A DNA stretch of 64,000 bases, from positions 142,943-206,942 of the forward strand of contig JAJZVV010000005.1 of the NCBI GenBank assembly GCA_021845595.1. Direction: 5' to 3'. The notes beneath the pieces were generated by a model. It did not search any database. It saw only the letters and a list, made by a program, of their open reading frames with translations, and was not told where the DNA came from. The position numbers were made by a program, and so were the translations under genes. Shown here in pieces: positions 37,007 through 47,862 of the stretch. This stretch comes from Pseudomonadota bacterium (lineage in GTDB: Bacteria > Pseudomonadota > Alphaproteobacteria > Acetobacterales > Acetobacteraceae). Within the stretch, counting starts at the first letter, position 1. The number at the start of each line of letters is the position of its first letter.

Positions 37007-38293
37007 ATGAAACTCATGTGGTTCCACCTGATGCCGTATACCGAGCTGCCGGACGATTTCCGCGAGCGGCATCCGTCGGTCTGGGTCGATATCCACTCCT
37101 CGCTGTTCGACCCGAAGCGCGCCCATGTCATGTACAACGACTTCATGGACGAGCTCGAATACGCCGCGTCCTGCGGGTTCGACGCGATCTGCGTCAACGA
37201 GCATCATTCCAACGGCTACGGCCTGATGCCCTCGCCCAACCTGATCGCGACCGCCCTCGCCCGCCGGACCACCGACACCGCGCTGTGCGTCCTCGGCAAC
37301 TCCCTCGCGCTCTACAACCCGCCGACCCGGGTGGCCGAGGAGTTCGCCATGATCGACTGCATCTCCGGCGGGCGGCTGATCGCCGGCTTCCCGGTCGGCA
37401 CACCGATGGACACGTGCTACGCCTACGGCCAGAACCCGAGCATGCTGCGCGAGCGGTATCTGGAGGCGCATGATCTCGTCGTGCGCGCCTGGACCGAGCG
37501 CGAAACCTTCGCCTTCAACGGCCGGTTCAACCAGCAGCGCTACGTCAATATCTGGCCGCGCCCGGTGCAGACACCGCATCCGCCGATCTGGATTCCCGGC
37601 GGCGGCTCGGTCGAGACCTGGCAGTGGTGCGCCGAGATGGACTACGTCTACTGCTATCTGTCGTACTACGGCTACAAGGCCGGACGAGCGACGATGCAGG
37701 GCTTCTGGGACGAAATGGCGCGCCTCGGCAAGGACCGCAATCCATACCGCGCCGGCTTCCTGCAATTCATCGGCGTGGCCGAAACCCGTGCCAAGGCGAT
37801 GGACCTCTATCGCCAGCCGGCGGAGTATTTCTACGGCCGCTGCCTGCATGTCGATCCGCGCTTCGCGACCCCGCCGGGCTACGTCACCGAGGCGACCCAG
37901 CGCGCCGGCCTGGAAAGCCAGGTGCAGAAGGCGGCCAACGCCAACCCGGTGCTCGGCTCGACCACGGGGACGCGAATGCAGTCCGTCGCCCGCGACATGG
38001 AGGACATCGTCGATCGCGGCTATGTCATCGTCGGCTCGCCCGACGAGGTGGTGGCGCAGCTCAGCGAGGTGGCGACCGAGCTGAATGTCGGCCATCTCAT
38101 GCTGCTGCTGCAGTTCGGCAACATGGGCAAGGAATTGGCGCAGTACAACACGCGCCTGTTCGCTGAGGCGGTGATGCCGCGGATGAGGGGTCTGTTCGCC
38201 GAGTGGGAGGATCGCTGGTGGCCGCAGCCGATGGCGCGCGAGGCGCGGGTGACCCCGTCCGCCTTCCACCCCGGCGCCCTCGCTGCCGAATAG
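37007..38293 (+). CDS. LLM-class flavin-dependent monooxygenase (luciferase-like)
   Basis: 428-residue bacterial luciferase-like monooxygenase, expected to use reduced FMN and O2. Characteristic segments are the N-terminal barrel strand with FDAICVNEHHSNGYGLMPSPN, RTTDTALCVLGNSLALYNPP, EEFAMIDCISGGRLIAGFPVG and the later PIWIPGGGS. Relatives include Baeyer-Villiger-type and alkane/sulfonate monooxygenases. Two alpha/beta hydrolase genes follow in the same direction (28- and 10-bp gaps). This suggests a pathway in which an oxygenated ring or ester product is hydrolysed. No flavin reductase gene is adjacent. Confidence 0.88.
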   Translation: MKLMWFHLMPYTELPDDFRERHPSVWVDIHSSLFDPKRAHVMYNDFMDELEYAASCGFDAICVNEHHSNGYGLMPSPNLIATALARRTTDTALCVLGNSLALYNPPTRVAEEFAMIDCISGGRLIAGFPVGTPMDTCYAYGQNPSMLRERYLEAHDLVVRAWTERETFAFNGRFNQQRYVNIWPRPVQTPHPPIWIPGGGSVETWQWCAEMDYVYCYLSYYGYKAGRATMQGFWDEMARLGKDRNPYRAGFLQFIGVAETRAKAMDLYRQPAEYFYGRCLHVDPRFATPPGYVTEATQRAGLESQVQKAANANPVLGSTTGTRMQSVARDMEDIVDRGYVIVGSPDEVVAQLSEVATELNVGHLMLLLQFGNMGKELAQYNTRLFAEAVMPRMRGLFAEWEDRWWPQPMAREARVTPSAFHPGALAAE

Positions 38294-38321
38294 CGCCGGG
38301 GGCGAGCGGAAAGGGGCGGTC

Positions 38322-39101
38322 ATGACCGAACGCGAAACGCTCAGCGTGGAGCTCGCGGCTTCGTCGTGCCGCGTCTGGCGCCAGGGCACCGGGCGCAAGC
38401 TGGGGTTCCTCGCCGGTTTCGGTGGCCTGCCGCGCTGGGTGCCGGTGCTCGACCGTCTCGCGGCGCAGCGGCAACTCATCGTCCCGTCGCTGCCTGGCTT
38501 CCCGGGCGCCGAGGGTTTCCGCAGCCTCGATAGCCATCTCGACTGGCTGCTCGCGGTGCATGACCTGCTGCAGCAGGCCGGGCTGGACGGGGCCGACCTG
38601 GTGGCCAGCTCCGTCGGCGCCGCCTTCGCCGCCGAGATGGCCGCGCTCTGGCCGGGTTCGGTGCGCCGGCTGGTGCTGATCGCCCCGTTCGGCCTGTTCG
38701 ACGAGGCCGAGCCGCCGGCCGACCCGTGGGCCGTGCGCCCGGCCGATCAAGGCGCGCTGTTCTGCGCCGACCCGGCGCGCTGGGCCGAGCTCAAGGCGCT
38801 GCCCGAAGGCGCCAATTCGATCGAGTGGCCGATCATCCAGAACCGCGCCAACGAGGCCGCCGCCCGTGCCTTCTGGCCGCTCGGCAATACGCGCCTGGAG
38901 CGGCGGCTGGGACGGATCACGGCGCCGACCCTGCTGCTCTGGGGCGCGGCGGATCGGGTGATGCCGCGAACCTATGCCCAGCGCATCGCGGCTGCACTCG
39001 GCGGACCGAGCGAGATCCGCATCATCGACGGTGCCGGCCACCTCGCCGAACTCGACCGCCCGGACGCCGTCGCCGACGCGGCGCTCGCCTGGACCGCCTG
39101 A
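38322..39101 (+). CDS. Alpha/beta-fold hydrolase
   Basis: 259-residue hydrolase with the nucleophile elbow LVASSVGAAFA (Ser in S-x-S-x-G form), an acid residue near LLLWGAADRVMP, and the catalytic His in IIDGAGHLAELDRP. The layout resembles ring-cleavage C-C hydrolases and lactonases of aromatic/alicyclic catabolism. AAAGGGG precedes the ATG. It lies in an apparent operon with the luciferase-like monooxygenase and the HSL-type hydrolase. Confidence 0.85.
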   Translation: MTERETLSVELAASSCRVWRQGTGRKLGFLAGFGGLPRWVPVLDRLAAQRQLIVPSLPGFPGAEGFRSLDSHLDWLLAVHDLLQQAGLDGADLVASSVGAAFAAEMAALWPGSVRRLVLIAPFGLFDEAEPPADPWAVRPADQGALFCADPARWAELKALPEGANSIEWPIIQNRANEAAARAFWPLGNTRLERRLGRITAPTLLLWGAADRVMPRTYAQRIAAALGGPSEIRIIDGAGHLAELDRPDAVADAALAWTA

Positions 39102-39111
39102 AAGGACCGTC

Positions 39112-40068
39112 ATGCCGATCGACCCCCAAGCGCAGTTCGTCCTCGACCTGATCAAGAGCTCGGGCCGGCCGCCCTACGAGGCGCTGACCCCGGAGGAGGC
39201 GCGCGCCGCCCAGCGAGCGGCCCGGCCAGTGCTGCAGCCGGCGGCGCCCGATGTCGGCGAGGTGCGCGATCTCGCCGCCGAGGGCCCCGGGGGGCCGATC
39301 AAGCTGCGGCTCTATCGCGGCGCCGGCGCGCCGGCCGGCGCGGTGCCCGGCCTGGTCTATTTCCATGGCGGCGGCTGGGTGATCGGCGACATCGAGAGTC
39401 ACGACGTGGTCTGCCGCCAGATCGCCAACGCCGCCGACGCGGTCGTGGTCTCGGTCGATTACCGGCTCGGGCCGGAACATAAATTTCCCGCCGCGGTCGA
39501 GGACGCGATCGCGGCGACCGATTGGGTGGCCGGCGCGGCCGAACGGCTGGGCATCGATCCGGCCAGGCTGGCGGTGGGCGGCGATTCCGCCGGCGGCAAC
39601 CTCGCCATCGTCACCGCCATCGACGCGCGCGACCGCGCCGCGTCGGCGCCGAACCGGCCGCCGATCGCTTTGCAGGCGCTGGTCTATCCGGCGACCGAAT
39701 TCGCCATGCGCCACGACTCCCATCGCCGCTTTGCCGAGGGGTATTTCCTGACGCGGCCGCTGATGGACTATTTCCGCGACCACTATCTGCGTAGTCCCGC
39801 CGACATCGATGACTGGCGGGCTTCGCCGCTGCGGGTGACCGACCTCGCCCGGCTGCCGCCCGCTCTGGTGCTGACCGCGGGGTTCGATCCGCTGTGCGAC
39901 GAGGGCGAAGAATACGCCCGCAACCTCGTCGCGGCCGGCGTCCGTGTGACGATGCGGCGGTTCCCGGGCCAGATCCATGGCTTCTTCTCCATGGGGCGGA
40001 TCATCGCCGCGGCCGACGAGGCGGTCGCCGACGTCGCGACCGCCCTGCGCGCGCTGCCCGCCAAGTAG
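39112..40068 (+). CDS. Alpha/beta hydrolase of the hormone-sensitive lipase family
   Basis: 318-residue esterase (Abhydrolase_3). The oxyanion motif is YFHGGGWVIGD, the nucleophile motif GGDSAGGN, and the acid and His are in LTAGFDPLCDEG and PGQIHGFFSM. Such enzymes open short-chain esters or lactones. AAAGGA precedes the ATG at 39112, 10 bp after the previous hydrolase. Third gene of the catabolic run; convergent with the MarR gene. Confidence 0.9.
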   Translation: MPIDPQAQFVLDLIKSSGRPPYEALTPEEARAAQRAARPVLQPAAPDVGEVRDLAAEGPGGPIKLRLYRGAGAPAGAVPGLVYFHGGGWVIGDIESHDVVCRQIANAADAVVVSVDYRLGPEHKFPAAVEDAIAATDWVAGAAERLGIDPARLAVGGDSAGGNLAIVTAIDARDRAASAPNRPPIALQALVYPATEFAMRHDSHRRFAEGYFLTRPLMDYFRDHYLRSPADIDDWRASPLRVTDLARLPPALVLTAGFDPLCDEGEEYARNLVAAGVRVTMRRFPGQIHGFFSMGRIIAAADEAVADVATALRALPAK

Positions 40069-40111
40069 CCGGCCTTCCCCTCACATCGGGGCCCGTGGCG
40101 TCGCTCCGGCG

Positions 40112-40615
40112 TTACTCGGGCCCGGGAAGCCGGGCGAGCCCGTCGCGCAGCCGGTCGAGCAGCCGGAACAGCTGCAGGCATTCGGCGCTGGAGAGGTCCG
40201 ACAGGGCATCCGCATAGTAGGTGCGGATGCTGGCCTGCATGTCCGTCCAGGTCCGCTCGCCCAGGGTGGTGAGCCGGACATAGCGCAGCCGGCCGTCTCG
40301 CATGTCGCGGATGCGCTCGACCAGGCGGGCGGCCTCCAGCCGATCGAGCACCGCCGTCAGGTTTTGCCGGCTGACCATGAGGAAGCCGATCAGGTCCTTC
40401 ACCGCCATGCCATGCGGGCGCACCGCTGGGCGTGACAGCGCCCCGAGCACCGCCCATTGCTGTGTCGTCGCCCCGTATCGGCTCACCGCCCGGGTGCCCG
40501 TCTTGTGCAGCAGGTTCGAGGCCTGGTACAGGCGCAGGAACAATCGGTTGGCGATGTCGAATCGTGCCGCCGCATCGGCGCGCTCGGGCGCGGGCGTTTC
40601 CGCGAGCTGGTCCAT
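40112..40615 (-). CDS. MarR family transcriptional regulator (BadR-like position)
   Basis: 167-residue winged-helix regulator. The MarR core is visible: helices around NRLFLRLYQASNLLHKTGTRAVSRYGATTQQWAVL, the recognition segment SRQNLTAVLDRLEAARLVERI and the wing DMRDGRLRYVRLTTLG. The start is the ATG at 40615 (AAGG upstream). It is divergent from the BadI-like gene across a 109-bp AT-rich region, the same arrangement in which BadR regulates cyclohexanecarboxylate genes in Rhodopseudomonas palustris. Repression of the neighbouring catabolic genes, relieved by a CoA-thioester, is an inference. Confidence 0.88.
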   Translation of the reverse strand: MDQLAETPAPERADAAARFDIANRLFLRLYQASNLLHKTGTRAVSRYGATTQQWAVLGALSRPAVRPHGMAVKDLIGFLMVSRQNLTAVLDRLEAARLVERIRDMRDGRLRYVRLTTLGERTWTDMQASIRTYYADALSDLSSAECLQLFRLLDRLRDGLARLPGPE

Positions 40616-40622
40616 CAATACC

Positions 40623-40663
40623 TTGCCATACTATTTGAGATGTATCATACCATTGATGGATAG
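40623..40663. promoter_or_regulatory. Divergent promoter/operator region of the MarR and BadI-like genes
   Basis: An AT-rich island in otherwise GC-rich DNA. It contains TTGAGA (40635-40640), 17 bp, then GGATAG (40658-40663) as a possible rightward promoter. The near-palindrome ATGTATCATACCAT lies at 40640-40653. CATACTAT (40627-40634) and CATACCAT (40646-40653) form an imperfect direct repeat. It fits a MarR-type operator, but the exact boxes are uncertain. Confidence 0.45.
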
Positions 40664-40724
40664 CGCACGCCAGCGCGCATTGCCGGGCGGCTTGGCCATC
40701 GCCGGCTGAGAGAAGGGAACGACC

Positions 40725-41507
40725 ATGCAATACGAGGATATTCTGTTCACCGTCGCCGACGGCGTCGCCACCATCGCCATCAACCGGCCGCAGGTGATGA
40801 ACGCGTTTCGCGGCCGGACCTGCGAGGAATTGATCCACGCGCTGAACCGGGCCGGTTGGGACAAGTCGATCGGCGTCATCGTGCTCACGGGCACGGGCGA
40901 TCGCGCCTTCTGCACCGGCGGGGATCAGTCGGCGCATGACGGAAAATACGATGGGCGCGGCATGATCGGCCTGCCGGTCGAGGAGCTGCAGTCGCTCATC
41001 CGCGATGTGCCGAAGCCGGTCATCGCTCGCGTCCAGGGCTACGCGATCGGGGGCGGCAACGTGCTGGCAACGCTGTGCGATCTGACCATCGCCTCGGACC
41101 GGGCGCAGTTCGGCCAGGTCGGCCCGAAGGTCGGATCGGTGGATCCGGGTTTCGGGACCGCGTATCTCGCGCGCGTCGTCGGCGAGAAGAAGGCGCGTGA
41201 GATCTGGTATCTCTGCCGCCGCTACACCGCCGCCGAGGCGCTGGCCATGGGCCTCGTCAACGCTGTCGTCCCGCACGAGCAGCTCGATGCCGAAGTGGCG
41301 CGCTGGTGCGCGGAGATCATGGCGCGCAGCCCGACCGCGATCGCCATCGCCAAGCGCTCCTTCAACGCCGACACGGAGAGCATCCGCGGCATCAGCGGCA
41401 TGGGGATGCAGGCGCTGGCGATGTATTACGCCACCGACGAGAGCCAGGAAGGCGTCCGCGCCTTCAACGAGAAGCGGAGCCCCGAGTTTCGGCGGTTCGT
41501 GAAGTAG
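40725..41507 (+). CDS. BadI-like 2-ketocyclohexanecarboxyl-CoA hydrolase (crotonase family)
   Basis: 260-residue crotonase-fold protein. It closely follows the MenB/BadI subfamily: INRPQVMNAFRGRTCEELIHAL, GDRAFCTGGDQSAHDGKYDGRG, DVPKPVIARVQGYAIGGGNVLA, FGQVGPKVGSVDPGFGTAYLARVVGEKKAREIWYLC and SPTAIAIAKRSFNADT. From recall this looks much like R. palustris BadI, which opens the ring of 2-ketocyclohexanecarboxyl-CoA to pimelyl-CoA. MenB (dihydroxynaphthoyl-CoA synthase) is the alternative, but no men genes are nearby and a MarR gene is divergent. Confidence 0.82.
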   Translation: MQYEDILFTVADGVATIAINRPQVMNAFRGRTCEELIHALNRAGWDKSIGVIVLTGTGDRAFCTGGDQSAHDGKYDGRGMIGLPVEELQSLIRDVPKPVIARVQGYAIGGGNVLATLCDLTIASDRAQFGQVGPKVGSVDPGFGTAYLARVVGEKKAREIWYLCRRYTAAEALAMGLVNAVVPHEQLDAEVARWCAEIMARSPTAIAIAKRSFNADTESIRGISGMGMQALAMYYATDESQEGVRAFNEKRSPEFRRFVK

Positions 41508-41524
41508 GAGCGCTTCGCGGCATC

Positions 41525-41573
41525 GGCGCGGCGGTGCAGCAAGGGGCTCGGTGCTGCCGGCCCCAGCCGCGCC
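41525..41573. terminator. Hairpin between the convergent BadI-like and cupin-like genes
   Basis: GGCGCGGC (41525-41532) pairs with GCCGCGCC (41566-41573). Inside, GCAGCA (41536-41541) pairs with TGCTGC (41552-41557). It occupies most of the 74-bp gap between convergent genes. Confidence 0.5.
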
Positions 41574-41581
41574 GGCCGCCG

Positions 41582-42169
41582 CTACGCTTCGAGCGGTGGC
41601 TCCCGTCCGACGGCCTCGCGGTAGGCCGTCCGGACCGCATCGGAGACGCCCTGCGTATCCTCCAGGATGTTGCGCGGCGTGATGGCGATGAAGGCGATCT
41701 CCCAATCCGCCGGGATCGGCGCACCCACCTGCGGCACGAAAGCGTGCGGCGCCCCCGGCGCGTTGTGGAAATGCGCGCCGGGGATGACCGGGGTGAGGAT
41801 GGGCCGGCCAGTCTCGGCGATGGTGAACGCCTCCGCATCGCCGATCACATACATCGGGAACTGGTCGGTTCGGCTGCTCGCGTGCCGGTGCAACTCCGCG
41901 GTGCGAAGGAAGACGGCGGTGACCAGGCGGCCATGGCGGTTGCGGCCGTTCCGCCACGGGCCGGGCCCAGACAGGTCCATCGGGGCGGGGAGCGCATGCG
42001 CCGCCGCGCCCAGCACCGCTCGCAGCGCTTCCTTGGGGTCCGATCCGCCGTTCCGGCCCGAACCCCGCCCGAGCCGCGCGGCAAACGCCGCATGGACGGA
42101 CTTCACCCACGCCAGCTCGTCCGCCATGAGAGTGTAGTCGAGCAGCGGCCGGCGCTCTTGCTCGGACAT
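41582..42169 (-). CDS. Cupin-like hypothetical protein paired with the diiron protein
   Basis: 195-residue soluble protein. Histidine-rich segments ELHRHASS, GAHFHNAPGAPHAF and the strand pattern around them suggest a cupin-type metal site; the family is not recognised with certainty. An excellent AGGAGGTGAC ribosome-binding site precedes the ATG at 42169. It lies 29 bp downstream of the diiron oxygenase-like gene on the same strand, so the two are almost certainly cotranscribed and functionally linked. Confidence 0.65.
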   Translation of the reverse strand: MSEQERRPLLDYTLMADELAWVKSVHAAFAARLGRGSGRNGGSDPKEALRAVLGAAAHALPAPMDLSGPGPWRNGRNRHGRLVTAVFLRTAELHRHASSRTDQFPMYVIGDAEAFTIAETGRPILTPVIPGAHFHNAPGAPHAFVPQVGAPIPADWEIAFIAITPRNILEDTQGVSDAVRTAYREAVGREPPLEA

Positions 42170-42198
42170 CGTCACCTCCTCATGCTTGGCCCGGCCGG

Positions 42199-43269
42199 CT
42201 ATTCGGCGGCGGCGGCCACGGAGCGGACATAGCGCTGGCGGGCCTCGACGTCGCGAGCCGCCGCGAGGTCGCTCTCCTGCAGCGCCTCGATATCGATATC
42301 GGCGAATTCGAGCACGTCCAGCCGCTCGAAACCGCGCCGTAGCCGCTCGCCCCAGAGGCCGATATCCTTCACCGCCGGCACGATGCGTGTGAACAGCCGG
42401 GTGCGGAAGGCGGCACTGGCGCCGGAGGCGTGCAGATGCTCGACGCACTCGTCGACCGGCAGGCCAAGATGCTGCCAGAGTTCCATGGCGTCGAACCGGT
42501 CGCGCATCAGTGCACAGGCCTCGACGAGGAACTCCTCCCGCTCATCGCGCTCGGCCTCCGTGAGCTGGGGGTAGTAGTCGCGCAGGGAGAGGCGGCCGAA
42601 GGCGACGTGGCGTGCCTCGTCCTCCATGACATAGGCATTGACCGCTGCGGCGAGCGGGTTCTGGGCATCATCGCGGATGCGGGCGAAGGCGGCGAGGGCC
42701 AGGCCCTCGATGACGATCTGCATGCCCAGATAGGTCATGTCCCACCGCGAATCGCGCAGCACCTGCTCGAGCAGGCTGCGCAGCGGCGGCGTCATCGGGT
42801 AGGTGACGCCGAACTTCTCCAGCAGCTTCTTGTAGACCTCGACATGGCGCGCCTCGTCCGTGACCTGGGTGGCGGCGTAGAGTTTCGCATCCATATCAGG
42901 TACTTGCTGCACGATCTTGGCGGCGCAGATCAGCGCGCCTTGCTCGCCGTGCAGGAATTGCGAGGTGCTCCAGGCCTGGTGCTGGCGGCGGATTTCCATC
43001 TGCTCGCGGGCGGGCAGGCGCTGATAGCAGGGGGCTGCATTGATCGGCAGTGCGCCCGCCGGCAGTTGCAGCGGGTTTTCCGGATCGAGCGCCTGGGTCC
43101 AGTCGATGCGGTCATTGGCGTTCCATTGCATGGTCTTGCCGCGTTCGTAGAGACCCAGCAGGCGGCTGCGCTCGGGGCCGAACTCCCAGTTGAAAACGCA
43201 AGTGAAATCCTGCGGCAACGCCCAGGCGGCCGGTGCCTCCGGCACCGCGGAGAGATCCGAGAAGGCCAC
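42199..43269 (-). CDS. Ferritin-like diiron protein (AurF/R2-type oxygenase candidate)
   Basis: 356-residue mainly helical protein with a complete diiron ligand set in ferritin-like order: Glu109 (LHGEQG), Glu139/His142 (DEARH), Glu189 (VIEGLAL) and Glu218/His221 (EDEARH). Such proteins activate O2 for N-oxygenation, desaturation or hydroxylation. The GTG at 43269 (GGGGA upstream) is chosen over an in-frame codon at 43371, because the predicted promoter (43361-43388) covers that upstream codon. First gene of a two-gene operon with the cupin-like protein. The substrate is unknown. Confidence 0.8.
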   Translation of the reverse strand: MAFSDLSAVPEAPAAWALPQDFTCVFNWEFGPERSRLLGLYERGKTMQWNANDRIDWTQALDPENPLQLPAGALPINAAPCYQRLPAREQMEIRRQHQAWSTSQFLHGEQGALICAAKIVQQVPDMDAKLYAATQVTDEARHVEVYKKLLEKFGVTYPMTPPLRSLLEQVLRDSRWDMTYLGMQIVIEGLALAAFARIRDDAQNPLAAAVNAYVMEDEARHVAFGRLSLRDYYPQLTEAERDEREEFLVEACALMRDRFDAMELWQHLGLPVDECVEHLHASGASAAFRTRLFTRIVPAVKDIGLWGERLRRGFERLDVLEFADIDIEALQESDLAAARDVEARQRYVRSVAAAAE

Positions 43270-43360
43270 GGCAAGTCCCCCATTTTGGTGGTCTATTGAG
43301 CGCGAGTCGCCGGCCCGGTGAGCGGTAGAGGAACGATAGGAGGCGTCCGCCCAGTCGCTG

Positions 43361-43388
43361 ATTTTAGCCAAATTTGCGCGTTTTTCAA
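43361..43388 (-). promoter_or_regulatory. Promoter of the diiron/cupin operon
   Basis: On the minus strand TTGAAA (43388-43383), a 16-bp spacer and TAAAAT (43366-43361): a near-consensus sigma-70 promoter in an AT-rich patch. Transcription would begin near 43354, about 85 nt before the GTG of the diiron gene. Confidence 0.65.
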
Positions 43389-43448
43389 CGCTGATGCCTA
43401 CCGCGACGGGGAGGCGCCGCGCCGCATGCGTAAACCTGCTGGAGACGC

Positions 43449-43477
43449 TTGACTCGTCATGGGGCGGCTCGTAGGTT
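43449..43477 (+). promoter_or_regulatory. Promoter of the rpsL operon
   Basis: TTGACT (43449-43454), 17 bp, TAGGTT (43472-43477). The -35 is near consensus and the spacing ideal. Transcription would begin near 43485, leaving a leader of about 215 nt before rpsL. Confidence 0.6.
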
Positions 43478-43698
43478 CCGCGCCCTCAGCCACCCGGCCC
43501 TGGCACGCTTTTGCCTTGGCGGGGTGGGGGTTGATCGCAGGCTCGGCGCATGTGGTGCCGCTAACCGGGAGTTCCCCGGCGGGCCCAGGCCACAGGCAGT
43601 GATGTTTCCCGCAGCGTGGCAAAGGCCGCGCCGTGCGGGGTGTGCCCATGGCCGGTGGCGTGCCGGAGCGGACAGTTTAAGGGGATCGGACGAGGCCT

Positions 43699-44560
<862 letters not shown>

Positions 44561-44626
44561 TCCGCGCGTCCTGAACGCAGACCTCAACGCAATACCGTCA
44601 GAGACCCGGGAACGGAGAAGACGACG

Positions 44627-45817
<1,191 letters not shown>

Positions 45818-45858
45818 CACCGGCCCCGGAATCGGCGCACTGACCCGCAGGATAGACG

Positions 45859-46167
45859 ATGGACAACCAGAATATCCGCATCCGCCTGAAGGCGTACGAT
45901 CACCGCGTGCTGGACAACAGCACGAAGGAGATCGTGAACACAGCCAAGCGCACGGGCGCGCGGGTCCGCGGGCCGATTCCGCTGCCGACGCATATCGAGC
46001 GCTTCACCGTCAACCGCTCCCCGCATGTCGACAAGAAGAGCCGTGAGCAGTTCGAGATCCGGACTCACCGTCGCTTGCTCGACATCGTCGAGCCGACCCC
46101 GCAGACCGTGGACGCGCTGATGAAGCTCGACCTCGCGGCCGGCGTGGACGTCGAGATCAAGATCTGA
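45859..46167 (+). CDS. rpsJ: 30S ribosomal protein S10
   Basis: 102 residues, normal length, also the transcription factor NusE. Recognised by [43 protein letters not shown] and the C-terminal [12 protein letters not shown]. First gene of the S10 group; 41 bp after tuf with no visible promoter, so probably read from upstream. Confidence 0.97.
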   Translation: MDNQNIRIRLKAYDHRVLDNSTKEIVNTAKRTGARVRGPIPLPTHIERFTVNRSPHVDKKSREQFEIRTHRRLLDIVEPTPQTVDALMKLDLAAGVDVEIKI

Positions 46168-46177
46168 GGCGAAGCCC

Positions 46178-46852
46178 ATGCGCACCGGACTGCTGGCCAG
46201 AAAGCTGGGAATGACCCGGCTGTTCCAAGACGACGGCACACACGTGCCGGTGACCGTGCTGCATCTCGACGAGGTTCAGGTGGTCGCCGCGCGGACGGCG
46301 GAGAAGGATGGCTACACCGCCGTCCAGCTCGGCTGGGGTCGGGCGAAGGTGAAGAACGTCTCGAAGCCCAATCGCGGCCATTTTGCACGCGCCAAGGTCG
46401 AGCCGAAGCTGCGGCTCGTCGAATTCCGCGTAACGCCCGAGGCGACGCTGGAGCCGGGCGCGACGCTGTCGGCGGCGCATTTCGTCGTCGGTCAGATGGT
46501 CGATGTCTGTGGTACCACCAAGGGCAAGAGCTTCGCCGGCGTGATGAAGCGCTGGAACTTCAGCGGCCTCGAAGCCAGTCACGGCGTCTCCATCAGCCAT
46601 CGCAGTCACGGGTCCACGGGTAACCGTCAGGACCCGGGTCGCACCTTCAAAAACAAGAAGATGGCCGGCCATCTCGGCGACGAGCGGGTGACGACGCTCA
46701 ATCTCCAGGTCGCCGGAATCGACGCCGAGCGCGGGTTGATCCTGGTCAAAGGTGCAGTTCCTGGCGCCAAGGGCGGCTATGTGCTCGTTCGCGACGCGAT
46801 CAAGCGCCCGCGCCCGGCAGATGCGCCATTTCCTGCCGCGCTGGCCGGCTGA
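46178..46852 (+). CDS. rplC: 50S ribosomal protein L3
   Basis: 224 residues; assembly-initiating 23S rRNA-binding protein. Contains [24 protein letters not shown] split across the N-terminus, and the long extension [23 protein letters not shown] with the conserved glutamine methylation site context. 10 bp after rpsJ. Confidence 0.97.
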   Translation: MRTGLLARKLGMTRLFQDDGTHVPVTVLHLDEVQVVAARTAEKDGYTAVQLGWGRAKVKNVSKPNRGHFARAKVEPKLRLVEFRVTPEATLEPGATLSAAHFVVGQMVDVCGTTKGKSFAGVMKRWNFSGLEASHGVSISHRSHGSTGNRQDPGRTFKNKKMAGHLGDERVTTLNLQVAGIDAERGLILVKGAVPGAKGGYVLVRDAIKRPRPADAPFPAALAG

Positions 46853-46863
46853 GAGGGATAGCG

Positions 46864-47508
46864 ATGCAGATCGAGATCAGGACGCTTGACAACGGCCTGG
46901 CCGGCACCGCGGAGTTGCCGGAGCAGATTTTCGGTGCCGACCCCAGGGCGGATATCATCGCCCGCGTCGTGCATTGGCAGTTGGCGAAGCGTCGCGCTGG
47001 CACGCACAAGGCCAAGGGCATGGGCGAAGTGTCGGGTACGACGAAGAAGCCCTACCGCCAGAAGGGCACCGGCCGTGCGCGTCAGGGTAGCTTGCGGGCC
47101 CCGCAGTTCCGTACCGGCGGCGTTGTCCATGGTCCGGTGACGCGGTCGCACGAGTACGACCTGCCCAAGCAGGTGCGTCGCCTTGGCCTGATCTCGGCCC
47201 TGTCGCAGAAGCACGCAGAAGGCAAACTCGTGATCCTCGATGCCGCTGCGGCCGATGGCAAGACCCGCCCGCTGGTGCAGCGGCTGAAGGCTCTTGGTTG
47301 GGATTCGGCGTTGGTGGTCGATAGCACCGTCGATGCCGGCTTCCTGCGCGCGGCGCGAAACATCCCTGGCATCGACGTGTTACCCACGGTTGGCGCCAAT
47401 GTGTACGATATTCTCCGCCACGACGTGCTGGCGATCACGACAGCCGGGGTCGAAGGGCTGAAGAGCCGCCTGGGTATCGGGCAGGGCGAGATCGGAGCGA
47501 GCGCATGA
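46864..47508 (+). CDS. rplD: 50S ribosomal protein L4
   Basis: 214 residues; lines the exit tunnel. In E. coli it also regulates the S10 operon; whether it does here is unknown. The tunnel loop [20 protein letters not shown] is intact. Its stop overlaps the rplW start (ATGA). Confidence 0.96.
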   Translation: MQIEIRTLDNGLAGTAELPEQIFGADPRADIIARVVHWQLAKRRAGTHKAKGMGEVSGTTKKPYRQKGTGRARQGSLRAPQFRTGGVVHGPVTRSHEYDLPKQVRRLGLISALSQKHAEGKLVILDAAAADGKTRPLVQRLKALGWDSALVVDSTVDAGFLRAARNIPGIDVLPTVGANVYDILRHDVLAITTAGVEGLKSRLGIGQGEIGASA

Positions 47509-47852
47509 GCTCACCACAGAAATCGGCCGCCGCGGCGCGCCGCCGCGCCAGCCGAATGACCCGCGCGGCGATGTACGACGTCATTCGTGGCCCGGTCGTC
47601 ACCGAGAAGTCCACGGCGCTGAGCGAGAAACATCAGATGGTGTTTCGCGTCGCACTGTCGGCGACGAAGCCGGAGATCAAAGCGGCGATCGAGGGCCTGT
47701 TCGGCGTCACGGTGCGGGGCGTGAACACGCTCGTGACCAAGGGCAAGACCAAGCGGTTCCGCGGCCGGCCCGGGCAGCGGAGCGATTCGAAGAAGGCCTA
47801 TGTGGAGCTCGCCGAGGGCCAGACCATCGACCTGACCACCGGGCTCGCGTGA
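47505..47852 (+). CDS. rplW: 50S ribosomal protein L23
   Basis: 115 residues from the ATG at 47505; docking site for trigger factor and SRP at the tunnel exit. The core starts at [15 protein letters not shown]. The basic N-terminal 17 residues ([15 protein letters not shown]) exceed the usual length of about 100, and an ATG at 47556 is an alternative start. The ATGA overlap with rplD favours the longer form. Confidence 0.94.
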   Translation: MSSPQKSAAAARRRASRMTRAAMYDVIRGPVVTEKSTALSEKHQMVFRVALSATKPEIKAAIEGLFGVTVRGVNTLVTKGKTKRFRGRPGQRSDSKKAYVELAEGQTIDLTTGLA

Positions 47853-47862
47853 GGAAACGGCG

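Larger units (their letters stand above)
43270..43698. other. 429-bp intergenic region between the diiron operon and the ribosomal block
   Basis: No protein gene is seen. It contains the leftward promoter of the diiron operon (43361-43388) and the rightward promoter of rpsL (43449-43477). The rest, about 220 bp before rpsL, would be a long 5' leader without an obvious hairpin or open reading frame with a ribosome-binding site. Confidence 0.6.

Noticed and set aside
42430..43299. Rightward open frame across the diiron gene
   Set aside because: No ribosome-binding site or domain; antisense shadow of the diiron protein with conserved ligand motifs.
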